Shown here piece by piece: positions 1 to 5,742 of a stretch of DNA of 10,262 bases. Both the position numbers and the translations under genes were made by a program. This stretch comes from Clostridiales bacterium (GTDB lineage Bacteria > Bacillota > Desulfitobacteriia > Desulfitobacteriales > Desulfitobacteriaceae): positions 1 to 10,262 of the forward strand of contig DAHVVW010000038.1 in NCBI GenBank assembly GCA_027357125.1, written 5' to 3'. Position 1 is the first letter of the stretch, and each line of letters starts with the position of its first letter. The notes beneath the pieces are model-generated. The model did no database searches. It had not been told where the DNA came from and was given only the letters and a program-made list of their open reading frames with translations.

Positions 1-454
1 CTCGTACTCCTGACGGAGGGTCGGTGTCCAAATCGAAGACTGCCCAGGCTGGATAATCAGGCTTATCCATGGTGGAGGCCCAGGCGTGAATTTCAATACA
101 GCCTAAATTAATAAGGTAAACCAAAGTTGCCAGGTTATCGCAAACCACATAGGTTGAGCTTTGTTCCGAACGGGGGTCGCGGTAGCGCTTGACCCATGCC
201 GGAGCAGTGGGTGGACACTCTTTCTGGTAGAAATACTCCCCGCTTATCCCGTCCGGATATCGAACCATGGTAAATGGGCTCTCCTTAATATAAGGAAGAA
301 TAAAGGGAGCCATCTCAGTATAGAACTGAATCAACTCCCCTTTGCTAATCCCGCTCTCCGGAAAATACACTTTATCGAGATTTCTTATCGCAAGAGTTTT
401 CCCTTCGACCTCGACTAGGGTCGACTGCTCCGCTTTCAAGGCTGTTTTAGGCAT
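1..454 (-). CDS. ligD: LigD-type NHEJ DNA polymerase/primase domain (partial, N-terminal 151 residues)
   Basis: This is the polymerase (PolDom, AEP superfamily) part of bacterial NHEJ. In the family it adds nucleotides to broken DNA ends held by Ku before ligation. The first 151 residues are present and the gene runs off the left edge. Visible family features are the opening 'IRNLDKVYFPESGISKGELI' (23-42), the 'YQK' segment (76-78), the 'EIHAW' block with His123, and the metal-binding 'DLD' at 141-143 (Asp141 and Asp143). Two usual family positions differ: the motif normally read QKHAP is QKECP, and DLDP is DLDT. The ATG at 454 has an AGGGGAA ribosome binding site 8 nt upstream. It starts 15 bp after the Ku stop, so the two are almost certainly cotranscribed. 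Because the polymerase domain comes first, the gene is either a POL-first LigD or a standalone polymerase; the ligase part cannot be seen. Confidence 0.88.
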   Translation of the reverse strand, partial: MPKTALKAEQSTLVEVEGKTLAIRNLDKVYFPESGISKGELIQFYTEMAPFILPYIKESPFTMVRYPDGISGEYFYQKECPPTAPAWVKRYRDPRSEQSSTYVVCDNLATLVYLINLGCIEIHAWASTMDKPDYPAWAVFDLDTDPPSGVR

Positions 455-469
455 CTTGTATTCCCCTTT

Positions 470-1384
470 TTAAGCTCCCTTAGCCTTACGCGCCGTGCGT
501 TTACGTGGAGTAAGCGTAGACTTGGGCGGCTGTTCACCGGTCTGCCCTACGCTGTCCGTTGTATCCCCATGCACACTATTGTCTCCGGCTTCAGCCCGAG
601 CAGAAGCCTCCGGCTTCCCTCTTTGCTCCTCGGTCTGCGCCAGGCTCGCGCGCAAGGCATCCATTAAGTCTAAAACCTTGCCTTTAACAGGGGCGGCGCT
701 CACTTTAACGGTTTCACCCGCGACTTTGTTCTCGATCATTTCCGCTAACTGCTCCTTCACTTCGTCCCGGTATTTAGCGGGTTCAAAGGGATGAGCTAAA
801 TTTTCGATTAACTGGACTGCCATCTGAAGCTCGGCCTCAGTCGGGAAAACTCTGTCCCAGACGGCATCCAAATGACGGATCTCACTGGGATAATGCATCG
901 TTTCCAGCACAAGCCCCTGTTCAAACACGCGTAAACAGGCAAGATGCTGTTTCGAGCGCAGAGTAATGCGCGCTAAGGCTACTTTGCCGCTATTTTCCAT
1001 CGCCTGGTACAGCAGGCGGTAAGCCTTTTGCGCTATATCTTCGGGCGCCAAATAGTATGACTTTTGGTAATAAATCGGATCGATTTCTTCCAAATTAATA
1101 AAGTCAAGAATATCGATCGCCCGCGACTTCGGCTGTTCGAACGCAGACAATTCTTCCTCACTTAAAATCACATAACGGTCTTTCTCATATTCGTACCCTT
1201 TGACCAAATCCGCACTCCCCACCTCCTCCTCGCAATGAGGACATTTCTTGAGGTAACGGATGCGTTGCTGACACTTATTATGCAAATAGTGAAATTGAAA
1301 CTCTTGGGACTCGGTAGCCGCGTGCATTTTCACCGGTATGTTCACCAGACCGAAGCTAATCGAGCCTTTCCATAATGTGTGCAT
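470..1384 (-). CDS. ku: Bacterial Ku protein (NHEJ DNA end-binding)
   Basis: Ku forms a homodimeric ring that threads onto double-strand break ends and recruits LigD. The 304-residue product opens with the signature 'MHTLWKGSISFGLVNIPVKM'. It continues through a CxxC pair (Cys48, Cys51), the core 'KVALARITLRSKQHLACLRV' (134-153) and the 'YRDEVKEQLAEMIENKVAGE' block (205-224), as expected for prokaryotic Ku. The C-terminus (about 250-304) is a low-complexity, Ala/Glu/Gly/Thr-rich tail ending in a basic patch (RKRTARKAK, 294-302). Such lysine/arginine tails vary between bacterial Ku proteins and contribute to DNA contact. The ATG at 1384 is chosen over one at 1423 because GGGAGGGA precedes it at 1391-1398 and the family N-terminus begins exactly there. 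ligD follows 15 bp downstream. Confidence 0.95.
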   Translation of the reverse strand: MHTLWKGSISFGLVNIPVKMHAATESQEFQFHYLHNKCQQRIRYLKKCPHCEEEVGSADLVKGYEYEKDRYVILSEEELSAFEQPKSRAIDILDFINLEEIDPIYYQKSYYLAPEDIAQKAYRLLYQAMENSGKVALARITLRSKQHLACLRVFEQGLVLETMHYPSEIRHLDAVWDRVFPTEAELQMAVQLIENLAHPFEPAKYRDEVKEQLAEMIENKVAGETVKVSAAPVKGKVLDLMDALRASLAQTEEQRGKPEASARAEAGDNSVHGDTTDSVGQTGEQPPKSTLTPRKRTARKAKGA

Positions 1385-1402
1385 GGCTATTCCCTCCCAG
1401 AT

Positions 1403-1432
1403 TAGTTTGGTCTGCATACACACAGATTATCC
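1403..1432 (-). promoter_or_regulatory. Possible sigma-G-like promoter upstream of ku
   Basis: On the minus strand GGATA (1428-1432) is separated by 18 bp from CAAACTA (1403-1409). This matches the forespore sigma-G consensus GHATR-N18-CATNHTA at 10 of 12 positions. In Bacillus subtilis the ku-ligD pair (ykoV/ykoU) is under sigma-G, so a similar control would make sense. Against it, the predicted transcript start (about 1395-1397) would fall inside the Shine-Dalgarno sequence and leave a very short leader. Confidence 0.25.
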
Positions 1433-1449
1433 TGCCGTTTTTTGCCTGC

Positions 1450-1520
1450 ATAGCACTAAAGCGGCTCGCTGTGACAGCAAACCGCCTCTTCAAAATCCAT
1501 GCATGCTATGTTAGTGCTAT
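1450..1520. repeat. Nested inverted repeat enclosing a hairpin (possible terminator of the DUF3786 gene)
   Basis: The perfect 10-bp arms ATAGCACTAA (1450-1459) and TTAGTGCTAT (1511-1520) enclose an 11-bp hairpin (1461-1471 / 1475-1485, 3-nt loop). Two mismatches of the inner hairpin become G-U wobbles only in the minus-strand transcript, so it is better folded as RNA read leftward, downstream of the DUF3786 gene. The following T-run is short (CTTTAG), so it would be a weak intrinsic terminator. The outer right arm contains the TAG stop codon of the DUF3786 gene (1517-1519). GCATGC/CATGCATG palindromes lie between the hairpin and the right arm. Confidence 0.5.
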
Positions 1521-2119
1521 TTTTGAGCCAGTCGTTTCATGGTTGCGACCACAAAGCTTGCTAAAACTGCAAAATCTTCCGTATGCAGAACTGAGCCTGC
1601 CGAAGCGTCAAATAAAATATTCCCGGATGCAGGGAACTCATCATCCCCGCCCCACACGACCATGGTTACAGGCACGCGCGGAAAGGCACGCACCAGCACC
1701 GCAGCATCCCCATGGCGCACAGGCTCCCCACCGATTTCAGAAGCTACCTCGATCAGGCTGGCCGGATTATCCCCGAACTGTTGCACTAAGGGACGAATGG
1801 CCCGGTTGGTAAAAGGCTGAATATAGATGTTTCCGCCCGGTAGTTCCTTATACGAAATGAGCTTTCCTTCCTCAGTCACTGGCTTGGTATTCGCTAAGTA
1901 ATGAAGAATCAAAATCTGGGCGAAGATCGGCAGTTCCCCCTCAGGTGAAGGCTCTGGAGAGAATTTCCCCGTGGGATATTCCACCTCGAATTCCTGCCCT
2001 AGAAAATTTACCTGAAAGCGATTGTCCCGCAACTGATACCCGGAATAACGCGCCATCTCTTCCGGAGACTGTGCCTGAAACATCTCTAAGGCTTTATTAT
2101 GGGCAGCAGTATAATTCAT
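1517..2119 (-). CDS. DUF3786 domain-containing protein, function unknown
   Basis: The 200-residue product resembles the DUF3786 family, which is common in anaerobic bacteria and archaea and has no assigned reaction. Features I recognise are the N-terminal 'MARYSGYQL' region (22-30), a central 'ILILHYLANTKPVTEEGKLI' block followed by 'YKELPGGNIY', and a C-terminal 'MVVWGGDDEFPASGNILFDA' segment. There is no signal peptide, membrane segment or cysteine cluster, so a soluble cytoplasmic protein without an Fe-S site of its own is likely. The ATG at 2119 has GGGAG about 9 nt upstream. It lies 104 bp after the endonuclease IV-like gene, with only the heptamer repeat and a weak promoter-like sequence between. 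Its stop falls inside an inverted repeat. The family call comes from sequence recall only. Confidence 0.75.
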   Translation of the reverse strand: MNYTAAHNKALEMFQAQSPEEMARYSGYQLRDNRFQVNFLGQEFEVEYPTGKFSPEPSPEGELPIFAQILILHYLANTKPVTEEGKLISYKELPGGNIYIQPFTNRAIRPLVQQFGDNPASLIEVASEIGGEPVRHGDAAVLVRAFPRVPVTMVVWGGDDEFPASGNILFDASAGSVLHTEDFAVLASFVVATMKRLAQK

Positions 2120-2138
2120 TTTTCATCACTCCCTTAAG

Positions 2139-2166
2139 TTAATAACTGTGTGTCCAGCCAAGCCAA
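2139..2166 (-). promoter_or_regulatory. Weak sigma-A-like promoter upstream of the DUF3786 gene
   Basis: On the minus strand TTGGCT (2161-2166) is followed after 16 bp by TATTAA (2139-2144). Each hexamer matches its consensus at about four of six positions. It lies between the heptamer repeat and the DUF3786 ribosome binding site. It is listed because no terminator is visible between this gene and the one upstream, so readthrough is the alternative source of transcript. Confidence 0.25.
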
Positions 2167-2187
2167 TTTCTTTCTCTCAGATAGATT

Positions 2188-2222
2188 CTGACTACTGACT
2201 ACTGAATTCTGACTCCTGAATA
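2188..2222. repeat. Heptanucleotide tandem repeat (5 units, CTGAMTN)
   Basis: There are five consecutive 7-bp units with no spacer: CTGACTA, CTGACTA, CTGAATT, CTGACTC, CTGAATA. The first four bases and the T at position 6 are invariant; positions 5 and 7 vary. The array ends one base before the stop codon of the endonuclease IV-like gene (TGA, 2224-2226). It resembles the short tandemly repeated heptamer families that are scattered between genes in some bacterial genomes. Confidence 0.85.
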
Positions 2223-2223
2223 A

Positions 2224-3054
2224 TCACCCCAAAGTATTATAGGCGGCCTGCATCAGCAACGCATCCTCCTCCAAGTTCGGGCTTTCACAGATCGCCAGCC
2301 CTTCCACGCCGAAACTGCGCGCAGCCTGCAGCAGCTCTTGATAGCGCAGATCCGACTCCGTCAAGATCAGGTGGCGCTTCTCCCCTTTGAGGCCATACTC
2401 AATCCCTGAGATATGAAAATGCACATTCTCAACCCAGCGCTCTCCTAAAGCCTCCGCTGTTTGATCAAGCACATGGCAAAATTCGTCATAACTATTAATT
2501 CGACCGTTACTCCGCGCATGCAGATGGCTAAAATCAATGCATGGTAAGACTCCGGGCACCCGCAAAGCCAGCTCGATTGTTTCCTCTAAGTTGCAAAACT
2601 GACTCGGTTTTCCGGTAGTTTCCGGTCTCAGAATCACTTCATTGTCCTCTGCCGCCAGAATCTCCCGCACCTTTAACAACTCTGTCACCACCCGCTCCAG
2701 TACGAGTTCTGGACGGTCATCATGATAAAAGGCCGGGTGGAAGACAACACTGCGCACCCCTAGAATCTTGGCAATTCGGGCCGTATGAATCAAACGCTCA
2801 CGGCTGGCACTGATTTTCTGCTCTTCGCGCGAATTAAAATTGATCCAATACGGGCCATGGCAGCTTAAGACAATCCCTTGTTCCACGGCTGCCGCTCCGA
2901 CAATGCGGGCTTTCTCGGCACCCATCCGTACTCCTTGCACGAACTCAAGCTCAAGCGCACCCAGATTTAACTCGCGAATTCTCTTCACTCCGCTCTCACT
3001 CGAAGAATTAGACGCAGACAGCGGAACTCCTGCTGTTCCAAATAATAACGGCAC
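2224..3054 (-). CDS. Endonuclease IV-like TIM-barrel protein (AP endonuclease 2 family)
   Basis: The 276-residue protein matches the xylose isomerase-like/endonuclease IV fold. True endonuclease IV cleaves abasic sites in DNA using three zinc ions. The opening 'LLFGTAGVPLS' is typical. Candidate metal ligands, numbered from the GTG start, are His66 (CHGPYW), His106 (FHPAFY), Glu145 (RPETTGK), Asp174 and His177 (CIDFSHLH), His214 (FHISG), His228 (EKRHL) and Glu257 (ICESP). The position of E. coli Asp229 appears to be Lys226, so the third zinc site may be altered and AP endonuclease activity is not certain. GTG at 3054 is preferred because GGAGGGG lies 7 nt upstream, whereas the upstream ATG at 3087 is embedded in a -10 element. 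It lies near Ku and LigD, which fits a repair role without proving it. Confidence 0.8.
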   Translation of the reverse strand: MPLLFGTAGVPLSASNSSSESGVKRIRELNLGALELEFVQGVRMGAEKARIVGAAAVEQGIVLSCHGPYWINFNSREEQKISASRERLIHTARIAKILGVRSVVFHPAFYHDDRPELVLERVVTELLKVREILAAEDNEVILRPETTGKPSQFCNLEETIELALRVPGVLPCIDFSHLHARSNGRINSYDEFCHVLDQTAEALGERWVENVHFHISGIEYGLKGEKRHLILTESDLRYQELLQAARSFGVEGLAICESPNLEEDALLMQAAYNTLG

Positions 3055-3061
3055 TAAACTT

Positions 3062-3068
3062 CCCCTCC
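3062..3068 (-). promoter_or_regulatory. Ribosome binding site deciding the GTG start of the endonuclease IV-like gene
   Basis: GGAGGGG on the minus strand lies 7 nt before the GTG at 3054. No such site precedes the ATG at 3087. Confidence 0.7.
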
Positions 3069-3085
3069 GATTCACCTCTCTCGTC

Positions 3086-3094
3086 ATTATACCA
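3086..3094 (-). promoter_or_regulatory. Extended -10 promoter for the endonuclease IV-like gene
   Basis: The minus strand reads TGGTATAAT: a perfect TATAAT (3086-3091) with the extended TGn element. No good -35 hexamer is seen 16-18 bp upstream, as is usual for extended -10 promoters. It lies just downstream of the preceding gene's terminator (3120-3160), which supports independent transcription starting near 3079. Confidence 0.7.
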
Positions 3095-3119
3095 CGTTTT
3101 AACGCTACCTAATTAGCCA

Positions 3120-3160
3120 AACAAAGCTGTCCCGCACTTGCATAGCAGGACAGCTTTGTT
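3120..3160 (-). terminator. Intrinsic terminator after the secreted NlpC/P60 gene
   Basis: The 12-bp stem ACAAAGCTGTCC (3121-3132) / GGACAGCTTTGT (3148-3159) has one flanking A-T pair. It extends inward through a G-U wobble that exists only in the minus-strand RNA. It is followed on that strand by TTTGG, a short U-tract. It lies 50-90 bp after the stop of the NlpC/P60 gene. Confidence 0.75.
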
Positions 3161-3208
3161 GTTCCGGAGGTTGCCGGTGCCGTGTCAGTGGCAGGGACGT
3201 CTTTGCTC

Positions 3209-3949
3209 TTACAGAACCCGTTTTGCCCCAACAAAATGGGACTGCCAATAAGAATTCATCGTGTAGATTGCTACACCTTTCGAGCTTGCGGAGTTAATGA
3301 ATTGACCGTTGCCGATATAAATTCCGTCATGGTCAATGACCTTGTCTCCATCCAAGGAGAAAAAGACTAAGTCTCCCGGTTTCAGCGAACTAAAAGAAAC
3401 CGCTGTCCCTACTTGGAATTGATCTCTGGAAGTCCGGGGCAGGGAAATGCCATTCTGGGCAAAAGCATACTGTACAAAACCGGAACAGTCGAATCCGGAC
3501 GGAGTGGTTCCTCCCCACTGATACTTAACACCGAGATATTTCTTAGCCGTAGCTATGATAGCGTCAGCTTTAGATGGCGCTGTTGAAATGGAAGTGCCTC
3601 TGCTCAAAGCGGGTTGGCTTTTAACGGGTGCCGACTTTGCGGTTGAAGTTGCTGGTTTCACGGGAGCAGGTGCTGCCTGAGGTTTGGCAACCACTGCTTG
3701 AGCTGGAACTGCCGCACCTGCCGCACCTGCATCCACATTCTGACTGGCCTGGGCTTGTCCTTGAACCGCAGGATCTGACCCGTTGACGACATTAGCACTG
3801 CTTGCCAAAGCCAACTCGGTTTGACCTACGCCTGCCGGGAACACATCACCATTGACAGTCACGGGAGCTGCCGTGACAATACCTAAAGAAATAGTGATAA
3901 ACAAACTAGCTGCAGTTAAAGATGCTGCGATTTTTTTAACTTTAGTCAT
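3209..3949 (-). CDS. Secreted NlpC/P60 family peptidoglycan endopeptidase
   Basis: This 246-residue exported cysteine peptidase probably cuts peptide bonds in peptidoglycan stems, as NlpC/P60 enzymes do. Residues 1-28 form a signal peptide: basic start (MTKVKK), hydrophobic core, and an Ala-containing end (TAAPV). Residues 60-120 are a flexible Ala/Pro/Lys/Ser-rich linker with no recognisable LysM or SH3 domain. The catalytic domain spans about 125-246, with Cys155 (FDCSGF) and His207 (DHDGIYIG). The third catalytic position is Asn219 (FINS) instead of the usual His. The ATG at 3949 is chosen because AAGGAGG lies 5-6 nt upstream and the signal peptide starts there; a frame continuing to 4063 lacks such signals. 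The gene sits between terminators at 4073-4121 and 3120-3160, so it is probably monocistronic. Confidence 0.92.
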   Translation of the reverse strand: MTKVKKIAASLTAASLFITISLGIVTAAPVTVNGDVFPAGVGQTELALASSANVVNGSDPAVQGQAQASQNVDAGAAGAAVPAQAVVAKPQAAPAPVKPATSTAKSAPVKSQPALSRGTSISTAPSKADAIIATAKKYLGVKYQWGGTTPSGFDCSGFVQYAFAQNGISLPRTSRDQFQVGTAVSFSSLKPGDLVFFSLDGDKVIDHDGIYIGNGQFINSASSKGVAIYTMNSYWQSHFVGAKRVL

Positions 3950-4013
3950 AAAAACCTCCTTATCCTTGTGCCAGGGAATGAAAACCCGGTTTGCTAACCA
4001 AGGTTGTCTGTAG

Positions 4014-4022
4014 TTTATAACA
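4014..4022 (-). promoter_or_regulatory. Extended -10 promoter candidate for the secreted NlpC/P60 gene
   Basis: The minus strand reads TGTTATAAA, an extended -10 (TGn plus TATAAA, 4014-4019). The predicted start is near 4007, giving a leader of about 58 nt to the ATG at 3949. There is no convincing -35; the -35 area is occupied by a 9-bp dyad (4027-4054). Confidence 0.5.
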
Positions 4023-4054
4023 AAAAGCACAACTTGTCTTTGCAAAAGTTGTGC
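4022..4054 (-). repeat. 9-bp dyad with T-run upstream of the NlpC/P60 gene (operator or second terminator)
   Basis: The perfect arms GCACAACTT (4027-4035) and AAGTTGTGC (4046-4054) are separated by 10 bp. On the minus strand they are followed directly by TTTTTG (4021-4026), which gives an intrinsic-terminator shape. The dyad also directly abuts the extended -10 of the next gene. It could therefore be a tandem terminator for the serine operon or an operator covering the -35 region; the sequence does not decide. Confidence 0.55.
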
Positions 4055-4072
4055 CATTAACACCAGGTCTTA

Positions 4073-4121
4073 CCAAAAAAATTACCCCGCATCATTTACG
4101 AATGCAGGGTAATTTTTTTGG
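4073..4121 (-). terminator. Strong intrinsic terminator of the serine operon
   Basis: A stem of about 20 bp (4073-4092 / 4102-4121) has a 9-nt loop, with seven A at one end and seven T at the other. One mismatch becomes a G-U wobble in the minus-strand RNA, so it is slightly better leftward, downstream of serA (stop at 4147). The A- and T-runs at both ends mean it could also act on plus-strand transcripts. Confidence 0.9.
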
Positions 4122-4146
4122 CCAATCCCGGCTAAATAAAGAAAAC

Positions 4147-5739
4147 CTAATCGCTGAGGCCATTAAAATTCACGACTTTGCCCCCGAGAATTCCTTCTAC
4201 TTGCTTAATCCTGGTCAAGACATCGTCAGGAATCAGAGTGTCAACTCCTAATACCATCAACTGCTGGCCCAACTCCTCGCTGCGGCCGACCTGCATGCTG
4301 TTAATATTAATATTGTTGTCCCCGAGGATATTACCGACTCTGCCGATAATCCCAGGGCGATCAGTATGCGGGCTAATCAGCAAGCAACCCTTGGGCCTGG
4401 CATCGACCCGGTAGGCGTCAATCGCTACAATGCGGGCCTCCTGCTGGCCAAATAAGGTGCCGGCAACCTTGTGCTCCCCTTTGTCTGTTACAACGCACAG
4501 GGTAATGAGGTTAGCGAAATTCTGGGTTTCCTTGCTCTTAACTTCCTTAACTACGATGCCGCGCGACTTGGCCACAGACTGAGCGCTGACATAGTTGACA
4601 GATTCCTGGAGCATCGGGTTTAAGACTCCTTTGACTGCGGCCAGAGTTAGCATCTTGGTGTCAACTTCGCTGATTTCCCCGTTATAAGTCACTTCAATAT
4701 TATTAATCCGACCGTCTGCAAGATTAACTGCCAAAGTGCCCATTTTTTCCACCAGGCGCAGGTAAGGCTGAATAAATTTCATGACCACGGCCGGTACGGG
4801 CGGCATATTCACAGCAGTCATCACCGGCTCACCACGCAGGGCTGTAGCCACTCCCTCTGCCACGTCTACCGCCACGTTCACTTGGGCCTCTTTCGTGGAA
4901 GCTCCCAAGTGCGGCGTAAAAATTACATTATCCAAAGCAAATAAGGGATTTTCCGGATCAACAGGCTCCTTGGCAAAGACATCGATTGCTGCCCCGGCAA
5001 CGATCCCCTCCTTCACCGCTTCAACTAAAGCCTCTTCATCAATGATCCCGCCCCGGGCGCACTGGACAAGGCGCACCCCTTTTTTCATTTTGGCAAAGAC
5101 CTCTTTGTTGACAAGACCTCTGGTCTCAGGTGTCAAGGGCAAATGGAACGTGATAAAATCCGCACGCGCAAAAATGCCGTCCAGCTCTACCAGTTCAATC
5201 CCCAGATCCTTGGCTCGTTCTGCCGTAATAAACGGGTCATAGGCAATGACTTTCATGTCCATGGCTAACGAACGCTTCGCAACGCCGGAACCGATGCGAC
5301 CGAGTCCCACAACCCCCAGTACCTTCTCCCGCATCTCCACACCCATGAATTTGCCCCGCTCCCATTTTCCTTCCTTCATCGAACGGTAAGCCTGGGGAAT
5401 ATTGCGGGCTAAAGAGAGCATCATGGCCATGGTGTGCTCTGTGGCCGCAATCGTATTGCCGTCCGGGGCGTTAAGCACAATGACCCCTTTGGCGGTAGCT
5501 GCCGGAACGTCAATATTATCAACCCCGACTCCGGCCCTCCCGATTACTTTAAGATTAGCAGCAACTTCAAGCACAGCTTTGGTCACTTTGGTCTCGCTGC
5601 GCACGACCAGGGCGTCATACTGCGGAATAATCTCCAGCAGTTCTTCCGGGCTTAAGCTATTCTTAATGTCAACGTCAAACTCTTGTTGTAAAACGGTTAC
5701 CCCTTTTTCCGAAACCTTGTCCGTGACCAGAACTTTCAT
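4147..5739 (-). CDS. serA: D-3-phosphoglycerate dehydrogenase
   Basis: SerA oxidises 3-phosphoglycerate to 3-phosphohydroxypyruvate with NAD+, the first step of serine synthesis in the cytoplasm. The 530-residue protein is the long form. It has a substrate-binding domain (about 1-95 and 290-310), a nucleotide-binding domain with GLGRIG (145-150), an intervening domain (about 315-445) and a C-terminal ACT domain (452-530, HTDRPGIIG), usually the serine-sensing site. The catalytic set is visible: Arg229 (ARGG), Glu258 (KEP) and His277 (PHLGAST). ATG at 5739 lies 3 bp after the aminotransferase stop, and its GGAGGG ribosome binding site overlaps the last codons of that gene, which suggests translational coupling. 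Transcription is controlled by the serine T-box upstream; a strong terminator follows. Confidence 0.97.
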   Translation of the reverse strand: MKVLVTDKVSEKGVTVLQQEFDVDIKNSLSPEELLEIIPQYDALVVRSETKVTKAVLEVAANLKVIGRAGVGVDNIDVPAATAKGVIVLNAPDGNTIAATEHTMAMMLSLARNIPQAYRSMKEGKWERGKFMGVEMREKVLGVVGLGRIGSGVAKRSLAMDMKVIAYDPFITAERAKDLGIELVELDGIFARADFITFHLPLTPETRGLVNKEVFAKMKKGVRLVQCARGGIIDEEALVEAVKEGIVAGAAIDVFAKEPVDPENPLFALDNVIFTPHLGASTKEAQVNVAVDVAEGVATALRGEPVMTAVNMPPVPAVVMKFIQPYLRLVEKMGTLAVNLADGRINNIEVTYNGEISEVDTKMLTLAAVKGVLNPMLQESVNYVSAQSVAKSRGIVVKEVKSKETQNFANLITLCVVTDKGEHKVAGTLFGQQEARIVAIDAYRVDARPKGCLLISPHTDRPGIIGRVGNILGDNNININSMQVGRSEELGQQLMVLGVDTLIPDDVLTRIKQVEGILGGKVVNFNGLSD

Positions 5740-5742
5740 TCC

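Noticed and set aside
1375..1812. Plus-strand open frame across the ku/DUF3786 junction
   Set aside because: It overlaps the conserved DUF3786 sequence and the inverted repeat, has no ribosome binding site, and its composition is low-complexity.
3950..4013. Leader of the secreted NlpC/P60 gene as a c-di-AMP (ydaO-type) riboswitch
   Set aside because: Such riboswitches often precede cell-wall hydrolase genes, but the leader is only about 58 nt and I cannot find the conserved ydaO blocks.
4781..5242. Plus-strand open frame of 153 codons inside serA (also 5402-5959)
   Set aside because: Both are antisense shadows: Ser/Thr/Ala-rich, no ribosome binding site, and fully overlapped by strongly conserved serA and aminotransferase codons.
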